Of a stretch of DNA of 64,000 nucleotides, positions 39,314 to 51,207 are shown in pieces. Made by a program: the position numbers and the translations under genes. The stretch's first letter is position 1; the number at the start of each line of letters is the position of its first letter. Source of the DNA: Fagopyrum homotropicum (Eukaryota > Streptophyta > Magnoliopsida > Caryophyllales > Polygonaceae); contig BSWB01000006.1 of NCBI GenBank assembly GCA_033239125.1, positions 30,806,001-30,870,000 of the forward strand. Reading direction: 5' to 3'. Below the pieces are notes generated by a model. It did no database searches, was not told the origin of the DNA, and saw nothing but the letters and a program-made list of their open reading frames with translations.

Positions 39314-42300
39314 GTATTATAAGCTTTAACTGTCGGGGACTGGGCAAAGGCTCGGCAGTTACGAGACTAGCAACCCTAGTCAGAGAGAAGGAGCCCGATG
39401 TACTCTTTTTAAGTGAAACAAAGAGTAATAGCAAAAGGATGGAGTATATAAGACAAAGGTTACAATTTAAAGGTTGTTTTGCAGTGGATAGCATCAGAAC
39501 GGCGGGGGGAATATGTATGATGTGGAGACAGGGTTTGAATGTGATGGTGGAGTCATATACACAACACCATATAGATGCCAAAATTGATGGTTGGAGGTTC
39601 ACCGGAATTTATGGATGGCATAAGCCTGCTGAGAGGCATCTTACACTTGAGTTGCTCAAGCACATTAAAGCCGATGTGAGAGAGCAGTGGGTGGTGATGG
39701 GGGATTTCAATCAAGTCATCTCCTCAGCAGATAAAGTTGGTGGTAATCCGGTTTCTTTCCAAGGGGTTTGTCAATTCCGTGAGAATATGGAATTTTGTGC
39801 TTTGCGGGAGATGAGGTTTGTTGGACCGAGATTTACGTGGGACAATGGTCAACAGGGTGAGGATTTTATCCAAGAACGACTGGATATGGGCTTCGCAAAT
39901 GAAGAATGGCTTGACAGGTTTCCCGACGCTAGGGTCAGTCACCTTGCTCGCATCAACTCGGATCATGTGCCCATTTTCCTTGAATTGATTGTTGAAGAAG
40001 AGGAGTGTTCGACAAGGTGGACAAAAAAACCTTTCCGGATGGAGGCGATGTGGTTGCAAGAGGAGGGTTGCGATGTCGTTATCAGAAATGCATGGTCTAA
40101 CCCCGGGTCGAATTTGGTGGATAACGGTATAATGGCTAAGATCGAGCGATGTGGCCAGGATCTGCGTGATTGGGGCAACCAAACATGCGGGAATTGAGTC
40201 TCAAACTGAAAGGTATCCGTAGGGAACTGAAGAAATTGACTGCTAGGGGGATGGATGGTGAGTTGGTGAAGAGGAGGGAACTAGAGGATGAGGAACGTGA
40301 ATTGATGAAAAAGGAAGAAATAGTTTGGTATCAAAGAGCAAAAGCGAATGAACTGAAGTGGGGTGATCGCAATACGTCATATTTTCATAGGAAGGCTTCC
40401 GGACGCAGACGTCGAAATAAGATCTCTCGGCTGATTGATAATAATGGTATTGCTTGGAGATCTACTGTGGGAAAGTTGAAGGTTGCCACCGATTATTTCT
40501 ATGATCTTTTCGCGACGGGACTCCAAGGGACTTCTGCTGAGATGGTTGGGGCGCAGACACAGATCGCACCTGGGGAGAATGAGCTACTGCTGCGGCCGTG
40601 TACTATTGAGGAGGTGGAGGAGGCATTATTTAGCATGCACCCTACAAAATCGCCCGGTCCCGATGGAGTGCCGGCAATGTTTTTTCAGAAGAACTGGAGT
40701 GTGGTTGGTGAGGACATTTTTAAGATTATACTAGGTCTTTTTAATGGGGATGAGTTTCCGGAAGGTTTCAATTACACCTATATTTCTCTTATTCCGAAAG
40801 TCAAAACTCCACAAAATATGAAAGAGTTGAGGCCTATAAGTCTATGTAATGTGATCTATAAGGTGTATTAGAAGTTACTTGCTAATCGGTTGAAGACCTG
40901 CTTGACAATGTTAATTTCAACTAACCAAAGTGCATTTGTGCCTGGTAGACTTATTACAGATAATGTTCTAGCAGCTTTCGAGATCTTCCATTACATGAAG
41001 ACAAGGGAAGGAGGAAGGGGTTGGATGGCTCTTAAATTGGATATGGCAAAGGCGTATGACCGTGTTGAATGGAGTTTCCTTGAAGTTGCTATGCGCCGTA
41101 TGGGTTTTGATGGGAAATGGATTGGCCTAGTGATGAAATGTGTCTCTACGGTTACGTTTTCGGTTCTGATGGACGGTACGGTGTCTACGGAATTTTCACC
41201 GGGAAGGGGTTTGAGACAAGGGGATCCGTTATCCCCTTTTCTCTTTCTTATCTGTGCGGAAGGGTTGTCGGCGATGATTAGAAAGAGTGAGATGGAGGGG
41301 AATTTTACTGGGATCAAGATTGCTAGCACAGCTCCAAGGGTATCACACTTATTTTTTGCGGACGATAGTGTTATTTTTGCAAAGGCGTCTGTTGCACAAT
41401 GTACGGAGATAAGAAAGATTCTTCATGAGTATGAGAAGCAGTTTCGGGACAACAGGTCAACCTTGCAAAGTCGGAACTTTCGTTTAGTAAGAATGTCGGA
41501 GCTGATACCAGGGTTGCTCTTGCTGCTTCTTTGGGGATTAGGGAGGTTCTCCATCATGATAAATACTTGGGAATACCTACTATGGTCGGCAGATCGAAGA
41601 AGGTTATTTTCGCAAATGTCCGAGAGTGTATTTGGAAAAAGCTGAAGGGATGGAAGGAAACGAGTCTAAGTAGAGCGGGAAAGGAAGTCTTATTGAAAGC
41701 GGTGATCCAGGCCATTCCGCAATATACTATGTCATGTTTAGTTATGCCGAATGGGGTGTGTAAGGACATTGAAGGACTCATGAATAGATTCTGGTGGGGT
41801 AGTATAGAGAATAAGAGATCGATTCACTGGATCTCGTGGCAGAGAATGAGTATGGCTAAGGAGGCTGGGGGTATGGGCTTTCGAGACTTGAAAGCTTTCA
41901 ATTTGGCCATGCTCGCTAAACAGGGCTGGAGGATTCTGACCCACACGGACTCATTAATTGCTTGGCTCCTCAAGGCAAGATATTTTCCGAATTCTTCTTT
42001 CCTTCAGGCCAAGGTGGGGTTTAGACCCAGTTATACTTGGCAGAGCCTTCTACAAGGTAGAAACATATTGGAGGCCGGTGTATGTTATTCAGTTGGAAGT
42101 GGAGCCAATATCTACGTGTGGAAGGATGCATGGATCCCTCGTCCGATGTCTTTTAAACCTGTTCTCATCCCGAACAATGCTGATCGGGAACTGCGTGTCA
42201 TCGACCTTATTGACTGGAACTTGGGGAGATGGCGGGAGGAGGTCATATCCAATTTGTTTCAACAGTGCGATGTTGAGGAGATCATGAAGATCAATCTCTT

Positions 42301-43018
42301 ATCGTATGATGTCGGGGATGGGCTTTTCTGGTTCCATAATGCGAATGGTATATACTCAATTAAATCTGGATATCACTGGGCTCGTAACCTGCAAGCTGGT
42401 TTGGAGAATGGGGGTGTTGGGTCTTCGGAACCCACTATGAAGGGTTTCTGGCAACGTATCTGGGCTGTAAAGGTGACACCTTCGATTAGGTCGTTCGCTT
42501 GGAGGGCCTGCAGAGGAGTCCTTCCGTGTTGTTTAAATCTCGCTTATCGTAAGGTATGTGTATCCAGTTTATGCACGAGATGTGGGATGGAAGAATCACA
42601 GATGCACATCCTATTACACTGTCAGGAGAGCCGGTTGGTTTGGAAGTATTTCCCTGATGTGGCTCGGGCTGGTCGTAATGCTCGGGATGTTGGTCATTGG
42701 GTTTGGACTGTATGGGAGAGCTATGGAATGGATGGACTGCGTGTGTGGATGGTGGTCTGTTGGTGGCTATGGAAAAGCCGCAATGCACGAGTATTCGAGG
42801 ACACTATCATGGAGGTTGGGAAGCTGAAGGATGACATTGACAAGGATCTTAGAAGGGAGAATGAGGAGCTTTCCGATGGCCGGGTGTCGGTTCCGTCTCG
42901 CTCCAGTAGATGGTCTTGCCCTCCAGTAGGGTTTATCAAAATTAATAGCGATGCGTCGGTTATCAGGGATGGATTTGGAGGGATAGGAGTGGTCGCGAGA
43001 AATGAGAAGGGTGAGGTG
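39310..43018 (+). pseudogene. LINE ORF2: endonuclease, RT, zinc-binding, start of RNase H
   Basis: Starts in an ATGA overlap with ORF1. The APE-type endonuclease covers 39310-39990 (SIISFNCRGLG, VVMGDFNQV, NSDHVPIFLE). A frameshift near 40185 moves to the next frame. RT motifs follow: SPGPDGVPAMFFQ, then TAG at 40869-40871 in IYKVY*KLLANRLK, FVPGRLITDN, LRQGDPLSPFLF and the catalytic FFADDSVIF (about 41350). A second frameshift lies near 41440. Then come a zinc-binding RT domain (about 42480-42660) and the first part of RNase H (INSDASVIRDGFGGIG), cut at 43018 by Athila-2. It nicks target DNA and copies LINE RNA, but is dead here. Confidence 0.88.
43014..43018. repeat. Athila-2 target-site duplication (AGGTG), left
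   Basis: Repeated at 54284-54288 after the 3' LTR. Removing one copy restores the LINE reading frame. Confidence 0.95.
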
Positions 43019-43369
43019 TGATAACACGATTTACGACTTAGGTTTAGGTAATCATTTAGATAGATTCATCACTCATTCATGCATGGTTTAGCACAAATTC
43101 GTGACGTTTGCACTCAAATCACGTATTTTGTCGAGATAGACGTCTACACGGACTTGTGCGTTGCTTTGTAGGTATTCCGGGGGTCTTTTGGACATTAACC
43201 GATACATTAGAGGGCCAAGCCTCATGATGGTACACATCCAAAGCTTTGGAGGAGCATAATTGGAGCAACAAAGGACACAAAGACCACTATTGGTGCAAGC
43301 AATGGGGCAACTCATGGCTAGACGATCATAGCATGTTTCTGCTGAAGAAAATCGGACCAACTAGCAGCT

Positions 43370-43383
43370 AAATCGGCCGATTT
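43370..43383. repeat. Palindrome AAATCGGCCGATTT, upstream LTR copy
   Basis: Perfect palindrome, with half sites AAATCGGACC before and GTCGATTTTT after. It is repeated in the 3' LTR at 52803-52816. Confidence 0.9.
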
Positions 43384-43468
43384 TCTCCTCTGGGTCGATT
43401 TTTGGGCCTTTGACAGCTTAAGCCACGTGTTCCACGATCTCTTGTCCGGCCTTGCTCTTGGTGGAGAA

Positions 43469-43474
43469 TATAAG
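43469..43474 (+). promoter_or_regulatory. TATA-like box in Athila-2 5' LTR
   Basis: TATAAG in GGAGAATATAAGTGG, at a position comparable to the Athila-1 box relative to the upstream palindrome. Confidence 0.45.
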
Positions 43475-43982
43475 TGGTCCTGCAGGTTGTTGCTGAGCAT
43501 CTCTCTTCTCCCACACTCTCATTCACAGCTCATTGATTTGGAGGCAAGATTGGAGGAAAAGAAAAGCTCTCAAGGATTGAAGGAAGAAGAAGAACACCAT
43601 TCTAGGAGTGATAGTGAGGTTTTGAGCAACTTTTGAGTGATTTTTGTAATCTTGGCTTGAAGAACTATTGCAAGGATTGTTAGGATCGTTTTGAATCTTC
43701 ATTTAAGAGTTTGTAAGTCTTGCTACAACTTGGAATCAGTTGAGATTTATTGATTTTGCTTGCCTATCTTTCATTACCCATCTATGAACACCATGTATGC
43801 TTGTTTGATGATTTTGGATCTTGATATGCATACTATTGGCTAGTTTATTGTGATTCCGGAGTGATGGATTGATGGTTATGACAAGGACTATGATAGGAAT
43901 AGGATGGACTTATATGTTAGTTTAGGATGAATTGATTGAACCAAACTTTAACCAGAGAGGAAAATCGGCCTGTTCATCAGGT

Positions 43983-43996
43983 AAATCGGCCGATTT
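43983..43996. repeat. Palindrome AAATCGGCCGATTT, downstream LTR copy
   Basis: Perfect palindrome with a half site at 43961-43970. In the 3' LTR the site is at 53411-53424 and its upstream half site is mutated (AAAACCGGCC). Confidence 0.9.
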
Positions 43997-44865
43997 TCCT
44001 ATGATCCACCCGATTTCCTTCTCTGTTGTTCTTTAAATGATAAATCTGTATGATTGGGGTGTTAGGTTGTTAAATCCTAGGGTTTATTAAGCTTAATCTA
44101 GCTTAGGATCACCTAATGCTATTAACCTAAGTGAGGGAAGAGATCTACCCGATGATTTCCGATCTTAGATACCTTAGAAGATGAATTCTAGGTAGTAGTG
44201 AGCCTCATAAGCCGCTATTGGATCGAGTGTGCTAGGATTATTGCTTGAGATCTCCCTATTTCGAGACTTACCCGGTAAGGAGAGGGTTACCCCTTAAGTA
44301 GTATCTAGTTTGTGTAGAATTCCTTATTTTAACCCCTTGAGACCTACCCGGTGATAGGAGTTTGATGCGGGATAGTGAAGTGAGAGACCTACCCGGTAAT
44401 TGCTTCCATTAGTGAAACATTCTTTCCCCAACACCGCAATTTGTCCTTAGAATCTTTAGAACCTTGAGTCCGATGCCATAACCGAAAATCTTGACCTCTA
44501 GAATCCATTTTTCTCTCTTGATCATACACTCGTGTGTTTTGTGTTAATTGCTTGTTTTGCTAGCTTGAGTTGTTGGTTTGTTTCGTTATCTTGTTTTATT
44601 TGTTATCTTTGCTTGATCGCCACAAAAACTCAACAAAAAATATCTTCATTTTCCTTTCTTTACTTCTTTCTCTTAGATTAGATCCACACTATCTATGACC
44701 ATTGTTTGACTCGATTTCACCTTAGTCTTTGTGTTCGACCTCGGAATACTATCCCTACTACGAACGTTCCGTACACTGCGGGTTCGCTAGGAGTTAGGAT
44801 AAATATAACGAGTATAAATTTAAAACCGATTGCGTATCACACATATCCTGAGCGTAACAAGTTTT

Positions 44866-44883
44866 TGGCGCCGTTGCCGGGGA
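44866..44883 (+). promoter_or_regulatory. Athila-2 primer binding site, tRNA-Asp type
   Basis: TGGCGCCGTTGCCGGGGA, 6 bases after the LTR, identical in sequence and spacing to Athila-1. Confidence 0.92.
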
Positions 44884-44999
44884 CTAGGCCTAGATTGAGT
44901 CATTTTGTAATTGTTTATAGTGTAGATCTTTCTTGTTGCTTTTGATCTCTCTTTGGTGTGTGTTTTTGCTTTTCAGGACATCTCTTACTCTTTAAGTGT

Positions 45000-46493
45000 A
45001 TGCGAAGATCTCGTGGTAAGGATTTAGCTCCATTCGATCCCGAACCGGAGAAAACCCTTAGATCTAGATCCAAGAGCATCAAGAAGGGGAAAGAGATGGC
45101 CGGAAGAGACCTCCAAGCTAAATTGGATGAAGCCTTAGAGCAAATAAGGCTAAGAGATGAGCTCTTGGAGGAAGAAAGGAGACTTGCCAATGAGAGGCAA
45201 GAGGCAACTAGGAGGGAGATTGATGAGATTAGGCAAGCCCTTGTTCAAGGAGAGCTTAATCGCCGACAACCTCCACCTCCACCTCCTCCACCACAACCGC
45301 AGCCGGCGGCGAATGTTAGGGTTGTACCCATTGCTATTGAAGAGCCACAAACTTTGGGGAGACGTATGGATCCGGCACAAAGAGCACACCGTCCGGGTGT
45401 GAACTTAGGAGATCCCGCAGCCCACAACTATGAGCTCCGCCCTCAAGTTCTACAAATGATCCGGCATAATCAATTTGAAGGGATGGAAGGAGAGTCTCCT
45501 CATCAACACTTGATGAACTATGAGATTTTGATGGAGACTCTTAGACCGTCAAGATTGGAGAACAACAACCATAAGCTTAGGGCTTTTTCCTTCTCTCTTA
45601 AGGACAAAGCCTTAGCTTGGTATCAATCTATTCCACAAGGGCGAGTTGGTACTTGGGAGGAGATGACAACCGAGTTTTTGACTAAGTTCTTCCCACCTTC
45701 CAAGACTACCGAGTTAAGAGGGAAGATCAATGCCTTCGTGATGAAAGATAGAGAGAGTTTGTTCAAGTCTTGGGAGAGATTCAAAGACCTTCTCCTAGAT
45801 TGTCCACACCATGGCATACCGAAAATTGAGCTATTGGAGATCTACTTCAAGGGACTTGATGAAGATAGTCAATTCAAGCTTCAATCTATTTCCGGTGAGA
45901 CTTTCATGGAGAAGCATGTGGATGATGCTTGGGAGTTTGTAGAGAAACAAGCTCTAGTGATTGAGAAATACTCCCATAGGAAGACTGAAGGGAGAAAGGC
46001 GGGAGCATATGAGGTGAGTGAGGTCACCATGAGCAATTTTAAGCTTGACGCCATCAACAACGAGCTAAAGTCCTTGAGGGAGTTGTGTGCTACAACTTTG
46101 AAGAACCAAGCAATTCCTCAAGTGCTTCCACAAGCTAACTTATCTTTCAAGGAGGAGGATGTGAATTACATGGGAAGGGGCAATTACAACAACTATCAAG
46201 GCTCAAGGAACTTCAACAACAACCGGCAATTCAACAATTACCGGTCCAACCATAACCATCCCGAGTTTTTTTACTCTAACCCGGATGGAGCCTTGAACCC
46301 TCCCGCTTCTACAAGCACAACTCCACCACCAAAAGCTTCACAAGAACCTCCACCCGGATTTACTCAACCTCCAAAGGATAGAACCGAAATGATGTTTGAG
46401 CAATTGCTTGGAAGGTTGAGTGGTCTTGAGAGCACCGTGACTTCAATTTCTAAAGCTCAAAAGGTTTTGGAAGCACAAGTGTTCCAAAAGTGA
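45000..46493 (+). CDS. gag: Athila-2 gag
   Basis: 497 codons, start chosen at ATG 45000 because MRRSR matches the Athila-1 gag start; the upstream open part lacks similarity. It has a charged N-terminal coiled-coil-like region, a Pro run (about residues 90-100), the gag domain (about 180-330, with LKDKALAWYQ and SWERFKDLLLDCPHHG) and an Asn-rich stretch at about 390-425. It ends early relative to Athila-1: the conserved AITTRSG segment is lost. The stop TGA overlaps the ATG of pol as TGATG. Confidence 0.9.
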   Translation: MRRSRGKDLAPFDPEPEKTLRSRSKSIKKGKEMAGRDLQAKLDEALEQIRLRDELLEEERRLANERQEATRREIDEIRQALVQGELNRRQPPPPPPPPQPQPAANVRVVPIAIEEPQTLGRRMDPAQRAHRPGVNLGDPAAHNYELRPQVLQMIRHNQFEGMEGESPHQHLMNYEILMETLRPSRLENNNHKLRAFSFSLKDKALAWYQSIPQGRVGTWEEMTTEFLTKFFPPSKTTELRGKINAFVMKDRESLFKSWERFKDLLLDCPHHGIPKIELLEIYFKGLDEDSQFKLQSISGETFMEKHVDDAWEFVEKQALVIEKYSHRKTEGRKAGAYEVSEVTMSNFKLDAINNELKSLRELCATTLKNQAIPQVLPQANLSFKEEDVNYMGRGNYNNYQGSRNFNNNRQFNNYRSNHNHPEFFYSNPDGALNPPASTSTTPPPKASQEPPPGFTQPPKDRTEMMFEQLLGRLSGLESTVTSISKAQKVLEAQVFQK

Positions 46494-49400
46494 TGAATGA
46501 AGAAGAGACCTTGCAAGGAGATGGAGGCAAGAGCAAGGATGTAGAGCCAACCTATGTGGCACCGCCTCCATACAAGCCGCCACTACCGTTCCCTCAATCA
46601 CGAGCAAAAACTCGCTTGGACAATCACTTTGGTAAGTTCCTTGAACTAATGTCTAAATTGCATATTAACATTCCGTTCATGGATGCTATTTTAGGTATGT
46701 CGGCATATGGCAAGTTCTTGAAGAAAATACTCTCCAACAAAAGGAAGTTGGAGGAGTATGGGGAGATAAGAATGACTAAGAGATCCTCGGAGTTGATTCA
46801 AACGATGAAGGAGGAGATGCCTCCTAAGCTAAGGGATCCGGGATCCTTTTGTGTGCCAATCGGAGTAGAAGAAGTGAAGTATGACGCCTTATGTGATCTT
46901 GGGGCAAGTGTAAGCATCATCCCGCTTGCACTTTGCAACAAGGTTGGGTTAGGAGAGTCAAAGCCGGTCAAGATGACACTTTACATGGCGGACCGCTCGA
47001 TCACTCATCCGGTTGGAATGTTGGAAGACATCCCGGTGCAACTAGGGAAGTTCTATGTGCCCATAGACTTCGTTGTTTTGGACATCCCGGCGGACTATCC
47101 GGTTCCAATCATCTTGGGGAGACCTTTCCTAGCTACTTCCGGATGTCTAGTAGATTGCAAGAATGGAACTCTCTCCTTCAACATTGGAGAAGAGAACATC
47201 AAGTTCAAGCTGTCCACAATGATGAAAGGGCCAACCCTTGATGAGGATGTATTCAACATAGTTGAAGAAGAGGAGTCTAGAGAGGTTGTGAGCTCAATCT
47301 TGCTCAAGGATCCACTTGAGAAAGTTCTTAGCTCAAGCTTGATGGAAGAAGGAGTTGAGGAGAGTAGCAATGAAGTAATCAAGGCCTTGAATGCATTGGA
47401 CGAGCTACCAAGTGTTGGATTTGAAGTGCTAGAAGAAGGGAGAAACTGGCAGAAAAATCGGACTGCCTGGTCCAGATCGGCCGATTTTTGGCCTTGTGCT
47501 GAAATTTCAGCCAGTTCAGCTAAAACAGAAACTCAGATCGACCCACTACAAGAAAAATCGGCCGATTTTTCCTCCTGGGCCGATTTTCCTGAGTCTTTTC
47601 AGCATCAACCACTTGAGTGTGAGCAATCATCAAGGGACTTCAAGGAGGCTTCCATGGCTTTGCAATCATCTCAACCTACATTGTATGGATCATCTCCAAC
47701 CGAAAAAAGTCCTCCTCAACTTGATCTTAAACCCCTTCCCTCTCATTTAAAGTATGATTTTCTTGGTTCAAATTCTACTTATCCGGTGATTGTGAATGCA
47801 TCTTTGAATGATGATGAACTTAATAGACTGTTGAATGAATTGAAACTGCATAGAAAGGCAATAGGATACACCATTGATGATCTTGTTGGCATCAAACCAT
47901 CTTTGTGCATGCATAGGATAATGATGGAAGATAATCATAAACCCTCTATTGAACATCAAAGAAGGCTAAATCCTATAATGAAAGAGGTAGTTAAGAAGGA
48001 GATCATAAAGTTGCTAGATGCGGGAATTATCTACCCTATCTCGGATAGTAAGTGGGTTAGTCCCGTCCATGTAGTTCTTAAGAAGGGAGGAATGACCGTA
48101 GTGACCAATGAGAACAATGAACTAATCCCAACTAGGATGGTTACGGGATGGAGGATGTGCATTGATTATAGGAAGTTGAACATGACCTCTAGGAAAGATC
48201 ACTTCCCTCTCCCTTTTATTGACCAAATGCTAGAGAGGTTAGCTCAACATTCCCATTTTTGCTACCTAGATGGCTATAGTGGATTCTTCCAAATCCCTAT
48301 CCACCCCGATGACCAAGAGAAAACAACCTTTACATGTCCATGGGGAACTTTTGCATATAGGAGAATGCCATTTGGGTTGTGTAATGCACCCACCACCTTC
48401 CAAAGGTTTATGATGGCTATCTTTTTGGAATACATTGAAAATATCATGGAAGTGTTCATGGATGACTTCTCTGTTTATGGTTCTTCCTTCGATAATTGCT
48501 TGACTAACTTGTCATTAGTATTGCAAAGATGTGAGGAGACAAATCTTGTCTTAAATTGGGAAAAATGCCACTTCATGGTAAGTGAAGGTATTGTGTTAGG
48601 ACACTTGATGTCTAACCGTGGCATTGAGGTTGATAGGGCCAAGATTGAGACGATAGAGAAGTTGCCACCACCTACCTCGGCGAAAGGGGTAAGGAGTTTC
48701 TTAGGGCATGCCGGTTTTTACCGGAGGTTTATTCAAGACTTCTCTAAAATTTTTAAGCCCCTTACTAACCTACTAATGAAGGATGTTGAATTTGTTTTCT
48801 CCAAAGATTGTCTTGAGGCTTTTTGTAGGTTGAAGAACACCTTGATCTCCGCACCTATAATGCAACCTCCGGATTGGAGTTTACCGTTTGAGATCATGTG
48901 TGATGCAAGCGATGTAGCCGTTGGGGCTGTTTTGGGGCAAAGGAAAGATGGGAAAACTCATGCTATTTATTATGCTAGCAAGACGCTAGATGATGTCCAA
49001 CTCAATTATGCTACCACCGAAAAGGAGTTGCTAGCGGTTGTGTATGCATTTGAGAAGTTCCGCTCATATCTTGTTGGAGCGAAGGTCATAGCTTATACGG
49101 ATCATGCTGCGATCCGTTATCTACTTACCAAGAAGGATGTCAAGCCTAGGTTGATTCGGTGGATCCTTCTTCTTCAAGAGTTTGACTTGGAAATCCGGGA
49201 CAAGAAGGGATCCGAGAACTCCGTGGCGGATCACCTTAGTAGACTTCCACCATTGGAGCTTGAAAGAGAGGACATCCCGATTGATGACTCATTCCGGGAT
49301 GAGCAATTGCAAATAGTGGAAGAATGTTTGTTCCAAGTGTCTAGAGAAAGCGAGCCATGGTTTGCCGACATTGTGAACTACCTAGTGTGTGAGGAAGTGC

Positions 49401-49900
49401 CTCCCGGTTTGACATATGCTCAAAGGAAGAAGTTCTTCAAAGATGTGAGACATTACTATTGGAGCGAGCCACTTTTGTTCAAAAGAGGGTCGGATGGAAT
49501 GTTTAGGAGATGCATACCGGAGGATGAGGTGGAGAGTGTGATCCGCCATTGTCACTCCTTGCCATGTGGAGGGCATGCTAGCGCACACAAGACATGTGCG
49601 AAGGTGCTACAATCGGGTTTCTTTTGGCCAAGTTTGTTCAAGGACGTGCAAGGCTTTGTGGTAGCTTGTGATGCTTGCCAAAGGACGGGCAACATCTCAA
49701 GGAGAAATGAGATGCCCTTGAACAACATACAAGAGGTAGAGATATTTGATGTGTGGGGTGTGGACTTATGGGACCATTCCCTTCTTCATGTGGCAACCTC
49801 TACATCCTATTGGCGGTTGACTATGTTTCGAGATGGGTGGAGACAATCGTCTCTCCTACAAATGACGCCAAGGTTGTGGTGCGGTTCTTCAACCGAGTGA
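46493..49900 (+). pseudogene. pol: Athila-2 pol: protease, RT, RNase H, integrase start
   Basis: One long frame from ATG 46493. Protease: ALCDLGASVSIIP near 46890 and IILGRPFLATSG near 47110. A variable linker (about 47350-47700) carries translated palindromes. RT: WRMCIDYRKLN and active site FMDDFSVYG near 48460. RNase H: MCDASDVAVGAVLG, TTEKELLAVVYA and NSVADHLSRL. Integrase opens with the HHCC finger (HCHSLPCGGHAS, CDACQRTG). Near 49769 one base is missing within WGVD(F)MGP, so the frame leaves the integrase core and stops at 49900. Everything up to that point is intact. Confidence 0.9.
47553..47570. repeat. 18-bp palindrome AAAAATCGGCCGATTTTT in the Athila-2 linker
   Basis: The longest copy of the Athila-2 palindrome. 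A second copy, ATCGGCCGAT, is at 47476-47485 and half sites surround both. All are in the translated linker between protease and RT. Confidence 0.9.
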
Positions 49901-50607
49901 TCTTTCCTAGGTTTGGAACACCAAGGGTGATCATAAGTGATGGAGGGAAGCACTTCACCAATAGGAATTTTGGGGCACTTTTGACTAAGTATGGGGTGAC
50001 TCATAAGGTGGCAACACCTTACCATCCCCAAACTAGTGGCCAAGTGGAGATCTCCAACCGGGAGATAAAGGGATTTCTCGAGAAGACGGTCTCAAGAACG
50101 AGAAAGGATTGGGCTATGAAGCTCGATGATGCCTTATGGGCATATAGAACCGCCTTCAAAACACCCATTGGCACTACTCCCTACAAGTTAGTCTATGGCA
50201 AGTCTTGCCACCTTCCGGTAGAGATGGAGCATAGAGCTTATTGGGCCATTAAGTGGCTAAATTTTGACCTCAAGGAGGCGGGAGAGAAGCGGTTGCTAGA
50301 CATGAACGCCCTTGAGGAGATCCGGTTGGATGCTTATGAGAATGCCCGGATTTACAAGGAGAGGACCAAGCGTTGGCATGACAAGCGCCTCATCCCAAAG
50401 GAATTAAATGAGGGTGACTTGGTGCTTCTCTTCAACTCAAGACTGCGGCTTTTTTCCGGAAAGCTCAAATCAAGATGGACCGGGCCATATGTGGTGAAGA
50501 AGATCTTTCCTCATGGAGCGGTAGAGATAGGTGGAGATCATTGTGGTGACTTCAAGGTGAATTGGCACCGTTTGAAGAAGTACATCCCGGAACCCCGGTG
50601 GAAGTGA
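49753..50607 (+). pseudogene. Athila-2 integrase core and C-terminus (after frameshift)
   Basis: Continues integrase in the next frame: MGPFPSSCGN, IISDGGKHF with the second catalytic Asp, and GQVEISNREIKG with the catalytic Glu. The C-terminal region reads LLFNSRLRLFSGKLKSRWTGPY and ends at 50607. It is not expected to be translated on its own; its coding sequence is intact after the shift. Confidence 0.88.
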
Positions 50608-50910
50608 TTGCCCCGCTTCACCTTGATTGAAACGCTCCTGAATTTGGTCAAGCTAATGACCTTAAACAAGCGCTTAATGGGAGGCAACCCATTGGTACAT
50701 ATTTTTCCTTTCTTTTTCTTGCTTTTGTTTAATCTCACTCTTGGTGTGCTTTGTTTTTCTTTTGTGTTTTTTGGTGCTAGATCTTGTTATTGTCGTGTGT
50801 GACGAGATGTTGGAAGTCATGTGAAAGCCTCATGGACCAGTTGAAGGTACAAGATCCAAACACATGGACGAGGAGGAAAGCACCCAGAAAAATCGGCCTG
50901 TTCATAAGAC

Positions 50911-50924
50911 AAATCGGCCGATTT
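50911..50924. repeat. Palindrome AAATCGGCCGATTT after Athila-2 integrase
   Basis: Perfect copy with half sites AAAAATCGGCC upstream and GGCGATTTTTCC downstream. Confidence 0.9.
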
Positions 50925-51173
50925 TCCTGGGCTATGGGGCGATTTTTCCTCTGTATAAAGGAAAGCGATGATCTCCATCAAGCATGGGTGGAGCGGACTT
51001 GGAACTTGGACGGCTTGTGGTGCCAAGCGCGGGTTCCGACATCATAATGAACATCAAGAGCTCTCTACCATCCTTGATCGATCATCCACCATCATCATCC
51101 AATGTGAACCGAAATACCAAAGCATCACCAATTTTACATTGTGAGGACTCTCTTTCACTTCTTTATTTAGTTT

Positions 51174-51207
51174 ACACATTAGGGACAATGTGTTTCTAAG
51201 TATGGGG
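51174..51207 (+). promoter_or_regulatory. Athila-2 distal hairpin plus purine tract
   Basis: ACACATT (51174-51180), loop AGGGAC, AATGTGT (51187-51193): perfect 7-bp stem. AAGTATGGGG at 51198-51207 follows after 4 bases. Confidence 0.55.

Larger units (their letters stand above)
43019..44859 (+). repeat. Athila-2 5' LTR
   Basis: Starts TGATAACACG, ends GAGCGTAACA. Palindromes AAATCGGCCGATTT lie at 43370-43383 (upstream of the TATA-like box) and 43983-43996 (downstream). The U5 20-mer CCGTACACTGCGGGTTCGCT at 44769-44788 is identical to Athila-1. Confidence 0.95.

Noticed and set aside
43088..43360. 90-codon minus-strand frame in both Athila-2 LTRs
   Set aside because: Shadow frame preserved because the LTRs are duplicates; no similarity to known proteins.
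47450..47595. CRISPR-like spaced repeats from the AAATCGGCCGATTT copies
   Set aside because: Copies are palindromic, irregularly spaced and inside a retrotransposon of a plant.
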